A stretch of 64,000 bases of DNA, from NCBI GenBank assembly GCA_963666995.1, contig OY762941.1:5456001-5520000 (forward strand). Reading direction: 5' to 3'. Position 1 is the stretch's first letter. Every line of letters begins with the position of its first letter. A program made the position numbers and the translations under genes. Below the pieces are notes generated by a model. The model had not been told where the DNA came from and searched no databases. It saw nothing but the letters and a program-made list of their open reading frames with translations. Positions 34,390 to 42,397 of this stretch are shown here, in pieces. The stretch is from Syntrophobacter sp963666995 (GTDB lineage: Bacteria; Desulfobacterota; Syntrophobacteria; Syntrophobacterales; Syntrophobacteraceae).

Positions 34390-35886
34390 ATGGGTACAGT
34401 TCTGAAGTTCCTGGTAGACACCGGACTGCTATTCCCGCCCGACCTGCCCGTTGAGGGGGGCCGCGCGAACCGATCCGCTATTTTTGCTGAAGCGAGCAGG
34501 CTTGCCCTGGAGTGCCGGCACCGGCTCTGTATCCATCCGGCGGCCCGCCAGGAAATTCTGCAGGACACTGCCCCCGCAAAAATCGAATCTCACCGCGCCG
34601 TCTTGAGACGGTATTCCGTCTTATCGATCCTTCCCGAAGTACCCGCTCAATTCGAATCCGTTTTCGGTGCGCCCCAGTCAGGGACCGGAGAATGGCTGAA
34701 CATGCGATTGATCGCAGCTCTGGCCGCGGACGCAGTCGACTTCCTGATATCTGAGGATCGAGACCTTCACAGGAAGGCCAAACGGCTTGGGCTCGACGAG
34801 CGCGTGCTGACGATTACGCAAATGGCCGCAATGCTCTGCGACCTTTCGGGGAAGAGGCCCGCGCAGCTTCCGATCGTGGAAGAAGTGAAAGTGAACGTCC
34901 TTAACCCGGAAGACCCGGTCTTTGGGGGTGCCTGCCGGGATAGCAGAGATCTCAAAGACTGTTTTTCCGGAACGGAAAGCGATGACTATCGGGCATGGAT
35001 CGTGAGAGATGACCTCGATTCAACCGCTGCCTGCTGTATTGCCGGGGATGACCGTCTTCCCCCTCCCTCATTGACCGGGAAAGTGCTCCGAATCTCCTTT
35101 TTGGGAACAACCGGGCGCTACAATCCGATTATCCTGGGGGAACTTCTGCTCAAGACCGTTTTCGACTACGCCGTGCGCAACCTGTATCACTGGGTAAGGC
35201 TCAGTCAATTCCTGGACGGTGACCGCTCGATTACCGAGTTCCTGGAGGATTTCGGTTTTGCCGGAATGGTGGAGCACGCCACCTTCGGCGGTACGGTGTT
35301 TGCCAAACCCATGCAGCCGTGGGCGGAAGACATCGGCCCTTCCCATCCGCTTCAATACCACCTCCGCTATGGACCGCATCATTTCAGGACCGAAGATGTT
35401 GACTCCTTCATGGTCCCGATCCAGCCCAAGTCCGCGGTCCGACTGTTCCCCGAATCCGAAGAACAGAGGACGATGTTCCCCGTCGGAAGGCTCTCCTCCA
35501 ATGCCATCAGAAAGGCGTACCTTTCCAACGCTCTCACCTCGACGATGACTCCGGGGAGCATACTGTTGTTTTATCGTTCCGGGGAAAGGAAAGGTCTAAT
35601 CGCCTTGGGCATCGTGGAAAAAGCCCTTGTTTCCACGTCCTGCGGCGAGCTTCTCAGGGCGATGGGCAAACGCACGGTTTACACAATGGAAGAGATTGAA
35701 GCGTTATGCTCGCGCCCGGTTCTCTCGGTCTCATTCAGGCAGGCGCAACTCTTTCGTCCCGAGATTCCGCTGTCATGGCTCATCGAAAATGGGATTCTGA
35801 AATCCTCACCCCAGTCCGTGGTCAAAATCGAAAAAGACGGGTTGAAGCGGCTCTTCGGATTCCTTACGGATCAAAAAGCGCTGTGA
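34390..35886 (+). CDS. PIN-domain / GNAT-like / ASCH-like three-module protein
   Basis: A 498-residue protein of unknown function. Residues 1-150 look like a PIN nuclease: VDTGLLF with Asp10, Glu55, and the core motif ADAVDFLISEDRDLHRKAKRLGL (Asp114, Asp117, Asp123). Residues about 165-310 resemble a degenerate GNAT acyltransferase (GKVLRISFLGTTGRYNPIILGELLLKTVFDYA, ITEFLEDFGF), lacking a clear acetyl-CoA glycine loop. Then comes SFMVPIQPKSAVRLFPE, and residues about 360-490 resemble an ASCH/EVE (PUA-like) nucleic-acid-binding fold (TPGSILLFYRSGERKGLIALGIVEKA). A plausible role is RNA cleavage or modification under stress or in defence; this is inference. No antitoxin or partner is adjacent. 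The ribosome site is weak (AAGGA 14 bases ahead). Confidence 0.7.
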   Translation: MGTVLKFLVDTGLLFPPDLPVEGGRANRSAIFAEASRLALECRHRLCIHPAARQEILQDTAPAKIESHRAVLRRYSVLSILPEVPAQFESVFGAPQSGTGEWLNMRLIAALAADAVDFLISEDRDLHRKAKRLGLDERVLTITQMAAMLCDLSGKRPAQLPIVEEVKVNVLNPEDPVFGGACRDSRDLKDCFSGTESDDYRAWIVRDDLDSTAACCIAGDDRLPPPSLTGKVLRISFLGTTGRYNPIILGELLLKTVFDYAVRNLYHWVRLSQFLDGDRSITEFLEDFGFAGMVEHATFGGTVFAKPMQPWAEDIGPSHPLQYHLRYGPHHFRTEDVDSFMVPIQPKSAVRLFPESEEQRTMFPVGRLSSNAIRKAYLSNALTSTMTPGSILLFYRSGERKGLIALGIVEKALVSTSCGELLRAMGKRTVYTMEEIEALCSRPVLSVSFRQAQLFRPEIPLSWLIENGILKSSPQSVVKIEKDGLKRLFGFLTDQKAL

Positions 35887-36007
35887 CCGGACGGAAACGG
35901 AGGGGGACGAGGCGCGGGAATACGGCGACACCTCGAATGAAAGCACGCCCAGCATCCTGCGATACCGGGCGCACCCCTGATACATTCATGGCGATATCCA
36001 CGCGACC

Positions 36008-36187
36008 TTAGTCGTCAAAATCGATTATCATTTCGGCTTCGTTGCCGCACACCGTACAGGTTCTGGTTTGTTTCTCTTTCTTCTTGATCTTGCCGCCTTC
36101 GGGGACCTCTATTAATTGACAGGTTATGGTCATTTCCGCCTCGTTGCCACATTTGTCACACATGCATACTTCCTTTTTCTCCGCCAT
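36008..36187 (-). CDS. Small double zinc-ribbon-like protein (59 aa)
   Basis: Two similar halves, each with a CxxCGNEAEM motif (CDKCGNEAEMTI and CTVCGNEAEMII), separated by a basic linker GGKIKKKEKQTR. The four cysteines could form one zinc site or pair two halves. The start at 36185-36187 is chosen for the upstream GGAG with eight-base spacing; the frame is open further upstream to 36295 without similar support. Function unknown. It stands alone, convergent with the PIN-domain gene. Confidence 0.75.
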   Translation of the reverse strand: MAEKKEVCMCDKCGNEAEMTITCQLIEVPEGGKIKKKEKQTRTCTVCGNEAEMIIDFDD

Positions 36188-36782
36188 GACATCTTCTCCT
36201 GTCGTATTGAAGTTGAATAGATGTAAATGCTCTCCAATGTTTCGTACACAACTGAGACTAAAAAACCTTTTGCTCATATCAAGCATCACCGACACATAGA
36301 TAAGGCATTTCTTTCCAAGAGCAAGAGAGCAACTCGAAAAAATCGCCCCGTCCCGCTAAATTCAGGCCCGTTTGCGGACAAGACTCAGAGGTTCGCTTCG
36401 GGCGGCCTTCGCCGGTGCTTCCTGCTGTGTGAAAGCGCTCGATTCAAGCTCGCGACCACCGCAAAAATTTCCCGGCCGCTTCTTGTGCAGCGCCTTCCTC
36501 GATCCCTTCGTGGAGAGAAAGCGCTCCTTCCTTTTCCAGCTTCCAATTTCTGCCGCGGCAGAATAAAATAAAGCGCGGTTGATGGAGTTCGTAAGGATAG
36601 GCTCAGGCTTCCTTCCAGTGCGACATCCGAATAATCTTCCAGGGGTGATATCGCTGCAAAGGTGCCGGGCACCCCGGCCTCTCTTGCGTCAAAGCGCCAC
36701 GATACCTGTGTAGCCTTAACGGAATTAGTCCGAACAATGCGCAAAAGCCTTAACGGAATTACTTCAACAAACGGAGGCGGAC
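36188..36782. other. 595-base region; holds a 16-bp direct repeat near its end
   Basis: No supported gene. An open frame on the minus strand (36385-36813) has neither a ribosome site nor protein-like composition. The last 75 bases hold the direct repeats listed separately and the leader of the C-GCAxxG-C-C gene. Confidence 0.5.
36712..36761 (+). repeat. 16-bp direct repeat upstream of the C-GCAxxG-C-C gene
   Basis: AGCCTTAACGGAATTA occurs at 36712-36727 and again at 36746-36761, with start-to-start distance 34 bases (about three helical turns). The second copy ends 21 bases before the GTG start. The placement suggests a paired regulator site or a short duplication. Confidence 0.6.
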
Positions 36783-37250
36783 GTGACCCCTGAAGACATG
36801 AGACAGAAGGCAATGGAATTGTTCTGGAAGCGTGCTCACTGCAGCCAGGCCGTTTTGGCCGCAGGGCAGGAAAGGATGAACATACTCAACGAAGACGTAC
36901 TGAAGGCCCTGGGATCCTTTGGAGGAGGCATCGCCGGCACCGGACGCGCCTGTGGCGCGATGACCGGCGCCGTCGCCCTCATTTCGAGCCTCTTCAGTCG
37001 CGGGAATCTAAACGAAAAAGAAGATCCCAGGATGTGGTCCCTGAGTCTCAAATTCATCGAAAGATTTGAACAGTTGACCTCTGCCCATGGCGGAGTGGAC
37101 TGCAGGGCCATTGCCAGGGTCGACTGGCAGAATCGCGAAGCCGTAAAGGAATTCTATTCCAACCCGGAGAGCCGCCGGAAGGTCTGCGCTCAACTCGTGG
37201 GGGATGCCGCCTACGTCCTCGGGGAACTGCTCGATGAGGAAAAGCTCTGA
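36783..37250 (+). CDS. C-GCAxxG-C-C family protein
   Basis: A 155-residue protein of the family named for its cysteine pattern, common in anaerobes and proposed to be redox-active. The pattern is complete: Cys20 in RAHCSQAVL, Cys57 in RACGAMTGAVALIS, Cys106 in GGVDCRAIA, Cys134 in RRKVCAQLVGDAAYVLGELL. It starts at GTG 36783 behind CGGAGG with five to six bases spacing. Single gene, preceded by a 16-bp direct repeat that may be a control site. The physiological partner is not known. Confidence 0.88.
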   Translation: MTPEDMRQKAMELFWKRAHCSQAVLAAGQERMNILNEDVLKALGSFGGGIAGTGRACGAMTGAVALISSLFSRGNLNEKEDPRMWSLSLKFIERFEQLTSAHGGVDCRAIARVDWQNREAVKEFYSNPESRRKVCAQLVGDAAYVLGELLDEEKL

Positions 37251-37337
37251 AGAGTCGCTCTTTCGGCTCCCCAGGGGATCCCGGCACTCAGTTTCACGCG
37301 ACGAATCGCTCACCGGCCCCCGGAGTGTTCCCAATGC

Positions 37338-37374
37338 CCCTTCCCTCCCCCGCTGAATTTGGGCGAGGGAAGGG
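37338..37374. terminator. Stem-loop between convergent genes
   Basis: CCCTTCCCTC (37338-37347) pairs perfectly with GAGGGAAGGG (37365-37374), 17-base loop, between the C-GCAxxG-C-C gene and the convergent RRM gene. It has no T run, so its action as a terminator is uncertain. Confidence 0.4.
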
Positions 37375-37396
37375 TAACTGTTTGGGCGAGCGGAGG

Positions 37397-37783
37397 TTAC
37401 CAGCCTCTTTTTCTTCCGCCCCCGCCACCACCGCCACCGTAACCGCCGCCGGCGCCGCCGCGGCCACCGCCGCCACCGTAACCACCGCGGCCGCCACCAC
37501 CGCCGCCGCCACGCGGGCCGCCACGTCCACGTTCTTCTTTCTGCTTGGCTTCATTGACCGTCATTGGCCGGCCGTTCATTTCTTTGCCGTTCAATTCGGC
37601 TATGGCCTTCTGCCCTTCTTCCCGCGAAGCCATCTCCACAAAGCCGAACCCTCGCGAGCGGCCCGTATCGCGGTCTTCCACGATGGTCACCGACTCGACG
37701 GTCCCGATTTTTGCAAACATTTCCTTCAGTTCATCGGTTGAAGTCTGAAAAGACAAATTGCCTACGTATAGTTTCATTGCCAT
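37397..37783 (-). CDS. RNA-binding protein, RRM plus glycine-rich tail
   Basis: A 128-residue single-RRM protein of the type found in cyanobacteria and many deltaproteobacteria, probably an RNA chaperone with cold- or stress-linked expression. RNP2 is KLYVGNLSF, RNP1 is RGFGFVEM, and GRPMTVNEAK closes the fold. After residue about 88 comes a low-complexity RGG/GGY tail (GGYGGGGGRGG type), ending KRGW. ATG at 37781-37783 (MAMKLYVG) fits the family; GAGAGGA lies nine bases ahead. Confidence 0.93.
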   Translation of the reverse strand: MAMKLYVGNLSFQTSTDELKEMFAKIGTVESVTIVEDRDTGRSRGFGFVEMASREEGQKAIAELNGKEMNGRPMTVNEAKQKEERGRGGPRGGGGGGGRGGYGGGGGRGGAGGGYGGGGGGGGRKRGW

Positions 37784-38260
37784 AATAAGGAGTCCTCTCC
37801 GCTGTGAAATCAAACAAGAAGCTCGAACAGAAAAATCTTCGGCAAAAGGCCGGAAGCGCGCGTTCGACGCCCCACTCTACGCAAAAGCCCATACCTGTCA
37901 GCTCCCGAATTATCCCAGGCACAGCTTCCTTTTCTTTCACGCGGAGCGTGCGGCTGCTGATAACGAGAGAAACCTACAGTAAGATTGTAAAGTCATCCGT
38001 TCACATTTGCAAGGAGCTTATGCGGATTCCTGAGGATAGAAAGAAATCGTGAGCGGATTTTTTCGTTCTGCATTTTCGGTAAATTCTCCCCCGAGTCCGG
38101 CAGGGGAACCCAAAGGTTGATGGAAGTGTGGTCGGCATACGCATCGCAGGCGGCTTGCCTGCCCTCAGCCGGCTCCCCGATTTCCCCTTGCAATTGCCTT
38201 ACATAACTTTTAAGTATTCTCGGGTAACTTGCAAATTTACAACAGCTATCCGCAACCGGA
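37784..38260. other. 477-base region between the RRM gene and the intron 3' end
   Basis: No supported gene. It contains the RRM gene leader (37784-37830 and beyond; long leaders are common for such genes) and the DNA that lay downstream of tRNA-Cys before the intron inserted. Confidence 0.5.
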
Positions 38261-40147
38261 ATCGGGTAGGAGGGGGAGTCACCTCCCCCGTCCTCCCACA
38301 CCACCGTACGAACGGTTCCGTATACGGCGGTTCATGAAGTACATTGAAGTCTTCGCAGTTGATCAAGCAGTGACACAAGTCCAAGTTGATCAAAGAAGCG
38401 TTTAGGGAAACATTGGTTCATATGTGAGGCCCCGGAGTTCCACCAGGGGCCTCGCCCATTTGTGGCGGACTTCCATGCCCTCTCTTCCCCCAAACCATAC
38501 CTCATCAGATTCTTTGCCCGGGTGTGGGACCTTTTCCATTGCCGCCAGAGAATACACCGCAACTTGCGACGTATCCATCCGTCCAACTCCTCGAATATTC
38601 CCTTCACCTCGGCCAACCGGAAGTAGTTTACCCAGCCTCGCAAAATCGGCTTCAGTTCTTCGATTACAGTGCGTATGCTTCGTCCCCGGCCCGCACGAAA
38701 AGTGTCCTTAAGCTTTGTTCTGATGCGATCCACCACAGCCGGAGCGACTTTGAGCCTCGGCTGCTTATGGAAGGTCATGCTATAGCCCAGGAACTTGCGA
38801 ACCCAGGGGCGTGCTACCGCGCTCTTTTCTGAATTAACCTTGAGCTTTAATTTGCTGGTCAAAAATCGGGTAATACTTGCCAGCACCCTTTGTCCGGCAC
38901 GTTCAGACCTTACGTAAAGATTACAATCATCCGCATACCGGCAAAACGCATGGCCCCTTTTCTCCAGTTCCTTATCCAAATCATCGAGCAAGATATTGGA
39001 AAGCAAAGGCGAGAGTGGTCCGCCTTGAGGAGTTCCTTCCGTTCGGGGCGATACGACACCTCCGATCATGAGACCTGCTTGAAGATAGCGGCGGATAATC
39101 GTTAATATCCTTTTGTCCTCTATCTTTCGGGCAAGCCGTGCCATTAGGACATCATGATTGACACGGTCAAAGAACTTCTCCAAGTCCATGTCTACGACCC
39201 AGCGCCTGCCTGCTGCTGCATACTCTCGTGCTTTCAGCACAGCTTCATGCGTACTGCGGCCAGCGCGGAATCCATAGCTTGACTCGGAAAAACCCGGATC
39301 GAAGATGGGTTGCATAACCTGATTCAGCGCCTGCTGTATGAGTCGATCCATTACCGTGGGAATGCCCAATTGTCGCATTCCCTTCCCGCCCGGTTTAGGT
39401 ATTTCGACTTTCCGGACTGGCTGCGGCTGATACCGGCCCTCAAGCAGTTCCTCTTTGATGCGCGGCCAGTTTTCACGAAGGTTGCCTCTAAAGGCCTCGA
39501 CAGACACTCCGTCCGCCCCTGGAGATCCTTTGTTTGATTCCACCCGCCGCAGCGCTCTAAACATGTTCTCGCGTTCGACCACCGCTTCCATCAAGTCTTG
39601 AATCTTCTGGCTGGGATCGTCTCTCCTTGCCGTGAGCCTTGACGCACAAACAACGGGGCCTTGCAGATTCCGTCCGCTGTCCTCCGTTGATGTGCCGGAC
39701 ATCTCAGTCCGACTTTCTGCGTCCTTATTGCTCATCGAAATTCAAGCCTCCTGCCACACACTTCACGTTCGGGCCTTCAGTCCGGTCGATGAACCTACTA
39801 TGCCCTCTGCTGACTTCTGCCGACCCATCCCGCCGTCTCACGACGGCGGTAGCACAAGGGGCAGATCGGCAGATCTCCCCGGGTAATGCGCACCCACCTT
39901 CACGCTTATGCCCGCCGCATCTACTTCCATGCACTTCCGTACAGGTATTGGACTTTGAAGATATTTGCCTTCTCATCTCGGCATGGCTGCCTCGTATGCG
40001 GTTCCTGTTCGTCAGGCCAGCGCTTTGCCTGCGGCTTCCTTCAGATTCCACCTCGCGGTGGACACCCTTGCCGTCCGGCTAACAGTTCCCCCTGTCGGGC
40101 CTGTAGAGGACTTTCACTTCCAAGTGAGTGCGCCCTGCCGGGCGCAC
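38261..40147 (-). mobile_element. Group IIC (bacterial class C) intron, complete
   Basis: A full-length retroelement of about 1.89 kb on the minus strand. The 5' end reads GTGCGCCCGGCAGGGCGCAC (40128-40147), agreeing with the GTGYG start of group II introns. Domain V is at 38299-38333, beginning GAACCGCCGTATACGG and ending CGGTGGTG with a CGC-type triad; domain VI follows and the 3' end is CCTACCCGAT at 38261-38270. An intact reverse transcriptase occupies domain IV. The left exon is the terminator hairpin of tRNA-Cys, the preferred target type of IIC introns. The boundaries are read from consensus and may be off by a few bases. Confidence 0.88.
38332..39735 (-). CDS. ltrA: Group II intron reverse transcriptase/maturase
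   Basis: Intron-encoded protein of 467 residues. The RT blocks are intact: KGSPGADGVSVEAF (RT0/1), QLGIPTVMDRLIQQAL, SSYGFRAGRSTHEAV, VVDMDLEKFFDRVNHDVL, GTPQGGPLSPLLSNILLDDLDKEL and the catalytic YADD at 267-270. A maturase X domain follows (RKFLGYSMTF, LRGWVNYFR). There is no C-terminal HNH endonuclease, the usual state for class C proteins, which target terminator hairpins or ssDNA. ATG at 39733-39735 has AGGAGG 11 bases ahead. The stop TGA overlaps the first base pairs of domain V. Confidence 0.95.
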   Translation of the reverse strand: MSNKDAESRTEMSGTSTEDSGRNLQGPVVCASRLTARRDDPSQKIQDLMEAVVERENMFRALRRVESNKGSPGADGVSVEAFRGNLRENWPRIKEELLEGRYQPQPVRKVEIPKPGGKGMRQLGIPTVMDRLIQQALNQVMQPIFDPGFSESSYGFRAGRSTHEAVLKAREYAAAGRRWVVDMDLEKFFDRVNHDVLMARLARKIEDKRILTIIRRYLQAGLMIGGVVSPRTEGTPQGGPLSPLLSNILLDDLDKELEKRGHAFCRYADDCNLYVRSERAGQRVLASITRFLTSKLKLKVNSEKSAVARPWVRKFLGYSMTFHKQPRLKVAPAVVDRIRTKLKDTFRAGRGRSIRTVIEELKPILRGWVNYFRLAEVKGIFEELDGWIRRKLRCILWRQWKRSHTRAKNLMRYGLGEERAWKSATNGRGPWWNSGASHMNQCFPKRFFDQLGLVSLLDQLRRLQCTS

Positions 40148-40154
40148 AAATACG

Positions 40155-40183
40155 AAGGGGCTACCCTTTTCGGGTAACCCCTT
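40155..40183 (-). terminator. Intrinsic terminator of tRNA-Cys (intron target)
   Basis: On the minus strand AAGGGGTTACCC, loop gaaaa, GGGTAGCCCCTT (one G-T pair), then CGTATTT up to the intron junction at 40148. The T tract is cut by the intron insertion. Confidence 0.88.
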
Positions 40184-40191
40184 GAATTTTC

Positions 40192-40266
40192 TGGAGGCGG
40201 CAAGCGGATTTGAACCGCTGAATAACGGTTTTGCAGACCGCTCCCTTACCACTTGGGTATGCCGCC
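40192..40266 (-). tRNA. tRNA-Cys (anticodon GCA)
   Basis: 75 nt with encoded CCA. Acceptor GGCGGCA pairs with TGCCGCC; discriminator base U as expected for cysteine. Anticodon loop CTGCAAA gives GCA. T-arm GCGGTTCAAATCCGC is standard. It lies just upstream of the terminator hairpin and group IIC intron. Confidence 0.95.
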
Positions 40267-40282
40267 GGTTCGCAACCCGCCT

Positions 40283-40311
40283 TTTGTAATTGAAAAGAGC
40301 GTTCGTGTCAA
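40283..40311 (-). promoter_or_regulatory. Promoter of tRNA-Cys
   Basis: On the minus strand TTGACA (40306-40311), 17-base spacer, TACAAA (40283-40288), 17 bases before the tRNA 5' end. Confidence 0.7.
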
Positions 40312-40348
40312 GGGAAGAAGTGCTTTCCTTATTCCCCGCCGTCAAGTC

Positions 40349-41629
40349 TCATTTTCGAAACGCGGACAATCCCGCATAGCATGCGGAATCGCCAAGTTCT
40401 TCCTCGATCCTTAGCAATTGGTTGTATTTGCCCACCCGTTCGCTTCTTGAGAGCGACCCCGTCTTGATCTGGCCGCTCCCGACCGCCACGGCCAGATCGG
40501 CTATCAAGGTGTCTTCCGTCTCCCCCGACCTGTGGGATACGACTGTCGTGTAACCGGCCTTATGCGCCATGGTGATCGCCTGAAGCGTCTCGGTCACCGT
40601 GCCGATTTGGTTCAGCTTGATCAGGATTGAATTTGCGATCCCTTCGGCGATGCCCCTGGCGAGGATCTTCGTATTTGTGACGAAAATATCGTCTCCGATG
40701 ATCTGGATTTTCCGGCCGAGCCTTTGGGTCAGCACCTTCCACCCCGCCCAGTCATCCTCCGCCAGACCGTCTTCAAGGGAAATGAGGGGATAATGGGCGA
40801 CGAGGCCCTCGTAATATTCAACCATCTCTTCCGCACTTCTCAGCGGCTTCTGCTCGGCGGCCATCCTGTACGTGCCGTCTTTATAGAACTCGCTTGCCGC
40901 CGAATCGAGCGCGATGAAGACATCCTGCCCGGGCTTGTAGCCGGCGGCCTCGATGGCTTGCACGATCATGTCCATCGCTTCCTGGTTGGAATGAAGGATG
41001 GGTGCAAACCCGCCTTCATCACCCACCGATGTGCTCAAACCCTTGGACTTCAACACCTTCTTCAAACTGTGAAAAGTCTCGGCCCCCATCCTCAGGGCTT
41101 CCCTGAACGTGGGCGCTCCGGCCGGAACGATCTGGAACTCCTGTATATCGAGATTGTTGTCGGCATGCGCGCCGCCGTTCAATACGTTCATCAGGGGAAC
41201 GGGCAGAACGCACGCGGAAGCGCCGCCGAGGTACCGATAAAGCGGCAGATCCGATTCGGACGCGGCGGCCTTGGCCACTGCCATGCTGACTGCCAGGATA
41301 GCATTCGCCCCCAGTCTGCTCTTGTTCTCCGTCCCGTCGAGTTCGATGAGGGTGCGGTCGAGTCCGACCTGATCCCTCGCCTCGAATCCGATGACCTTCG
41401 GTCCGATTTCCTCATTGACATTTTGGACCGCCTGTAGCACTCCTTTGCCAAGATAGCGGGCGGGGTCCCCGTCTCTCAGTTCCAGCGCTTCCCTGGAACC
41501 TGTGGAAGCTCCAGAGGGAACCGCTGCAACTCCGGAGTAGCCGCTTTCAAGAAGTACTTCGGCCTCGACCGTGGGGTTGCCGCGTGAATCGAGGATCTCT
41601 CTGGCCCTAACCGACAGTATTTCACTCAT
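40349..41629 (-). CDS. eno: Enolase (phosphopyruvate hydratase)
   Basis: Glycolytic and gluconeogenic interconversion of 2-phosphoglycerate and phosphoenolpyruvate. The 426 residues begin MSEILSVRAREILDSRGNPTVEAEV and contain SGASTGSREALELRDGD, the catalytic GDEGGFAP loop, metal-binding SLEDGLAEDDW and GDDIFVTN, KLNQIGTVTET, and SHRSGETEDTLIADLAV. Length is standard. ATG at 41627-41629 is supported by GGAGG ten bases ahead and by homologue starts; the frame is open upstream to 41755. Divergent from efp across 191 bases. Confidence 0.97.
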   Translation of the reverse strand: MSEILSVRAREILDSRGNPTVEAEVLLESGYSGVAAVPSGASTGSREALELRDGDPARYLGKGVLQAVQNVNEEIGPKVIGFEARDQVGLDRTLIELDGTENKSRLGANAILAVSMAVAKAAASESDLPLYRYLGGASACVLPVPLMNVLNGGAHADNNLDIQEFQIVPAGAPTFREALRMGAETFHSLKKVLKSKGLSTSVGDEGGFAPILHSNQEAMDMIVQAIEAAGYKPGQDVFIALDSAASEFYKDGTYRMAAEQKPLRSAEEMVEYYEGLVAHYPLISLEDGLAEDDWAGWKVLTQRLGRKIQIIGDDIFVTNTKILARGIAEGIANSILIKLNQIGTVTETLQAITMAHKAGYTTVVSHRSGETEDTLIADLAVAVGSGQIKTGSLSRSERVGKYNQLLRIEEELGDSACYAGLSAFRK

Positions 41630-41820
41630 GACCGTGTTGCCTCCTTCGGACAAGCTGATTGGGGAAAACTGCGCGTGATCGTTCTGATAAGCCCTCATGC
41701 TTACCGCGGGAATACGGATTTGATCCGCCCGCCCGATCAAAGTCTCTTGACCCATTTGGATTCATGCCCTAAAAATAGGAAATTTGACTTGAGTAATCAA
41801 TCTGAAAGAAAGGAAATTGT

Positions 41821-42393
41821 ATGGGAGTCACACTGACAGCAGGTGATTTGCGCAAGGGACTGAAAATTGAAATCGACGGCGAACCCTATATCATAGTTGA
41901 CTTTGAGTTCTCCAAACCGGGAAAAGGCCAGGCTCTCTACCGATGCCGCCTGAAAAACATGATCACCGGTTCCCAGTTCGATCGGACATACCGCTCAGGG
42001 GACAAGTTCCAGGTCGCCGACCTGGAAGAGCAGGACATGCAGTTTCTATACAAGCAGGGTGACAGCTACCACTTCATGAACACCACCAGCTACGAGCAGA
42101 TTGAGCTTTCCGCCGCCCAGGCCGGCGATGCCACCCACTTTCTCATCGAAAACCTCGTGGTGAGTATGCTCCTCTTTCAGGGGCGGCCCATCGGGATCAG
42201 CTTGCCGAATTTCGTCGAACTGAAGGTCGTGAGATCCGATCCAGGAATAAAGGGCGACACGGCGGCAGGGGCCACAAAGCCCGCCACCCTCGAGACGGGA
42301 TACATCATTCAGGTCCCCCTGTTCATTGAGGAGGGGGAAATCCTGAAGATCGACACCCGAACCGGGACCTACGTGGAAAGAGTCAAAGTGTAA
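41821..42393 (+). CDS. efp: Translation elongation factor P
   Basis: Rescues ribosomes stalled at polyproline. The 190 residues hold the KOW-like domain I (TAGDLRKGLKIEIDGEPYIIVDFEFSKPGKGQALYRCRLKN) with the modifiable Lys at the loop tip of KPGKGQA, followed by two OB domains (GYIIQVPLFIEEGEILKIDTRTGTYVERV). AAAGGA lies six bases before the ATG. It is directly followed by an EpmA-type ligase gene, so beta-lysylation of that Lys is likely. Confidence 0.97.
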   Translation: MGVTLTAGDLRKGLKIEIDGEPYIIVDFEFSKPGKGQALYRCRLKNMITGSQFDRTYRSGDKFQVADLEEQDMQFLYKQGDSYHFMNTTSYEQIELSAAQAGDATHFLIENLVVSMLLFQGRPIGISLPNFVELKVVRSDPGIKGDTAAGATKPATLETGYIIQVPLFIEEGEILKIDTRTGTYVERVKV

Positions 42394-42397
42394 CGGC

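Noticed and set aside
36385..36813. 142-codon minus-strand frame in the gap before the C-GCAxxG-C-C gene
   Set aside because: Overlaps the start of that gene, lacks a ribosome site and is rich in Arg/Ser/Pro as random GC-rich sequence is.
37397..37520. GGY/GGC repeat block as a possible tandem-repeat or CRISPR-like array
   Set aside because: It encodes the glycine-rich tail of the RRM protein; there are no spacers or regular repeat units.
38332..39735. Reverse transcriptase as a possible retron or DRT-type defence gene
   Set aside because: Domain order, maturase X domain, flanking domain V/VI and intron ends all fit a group IIC intron.
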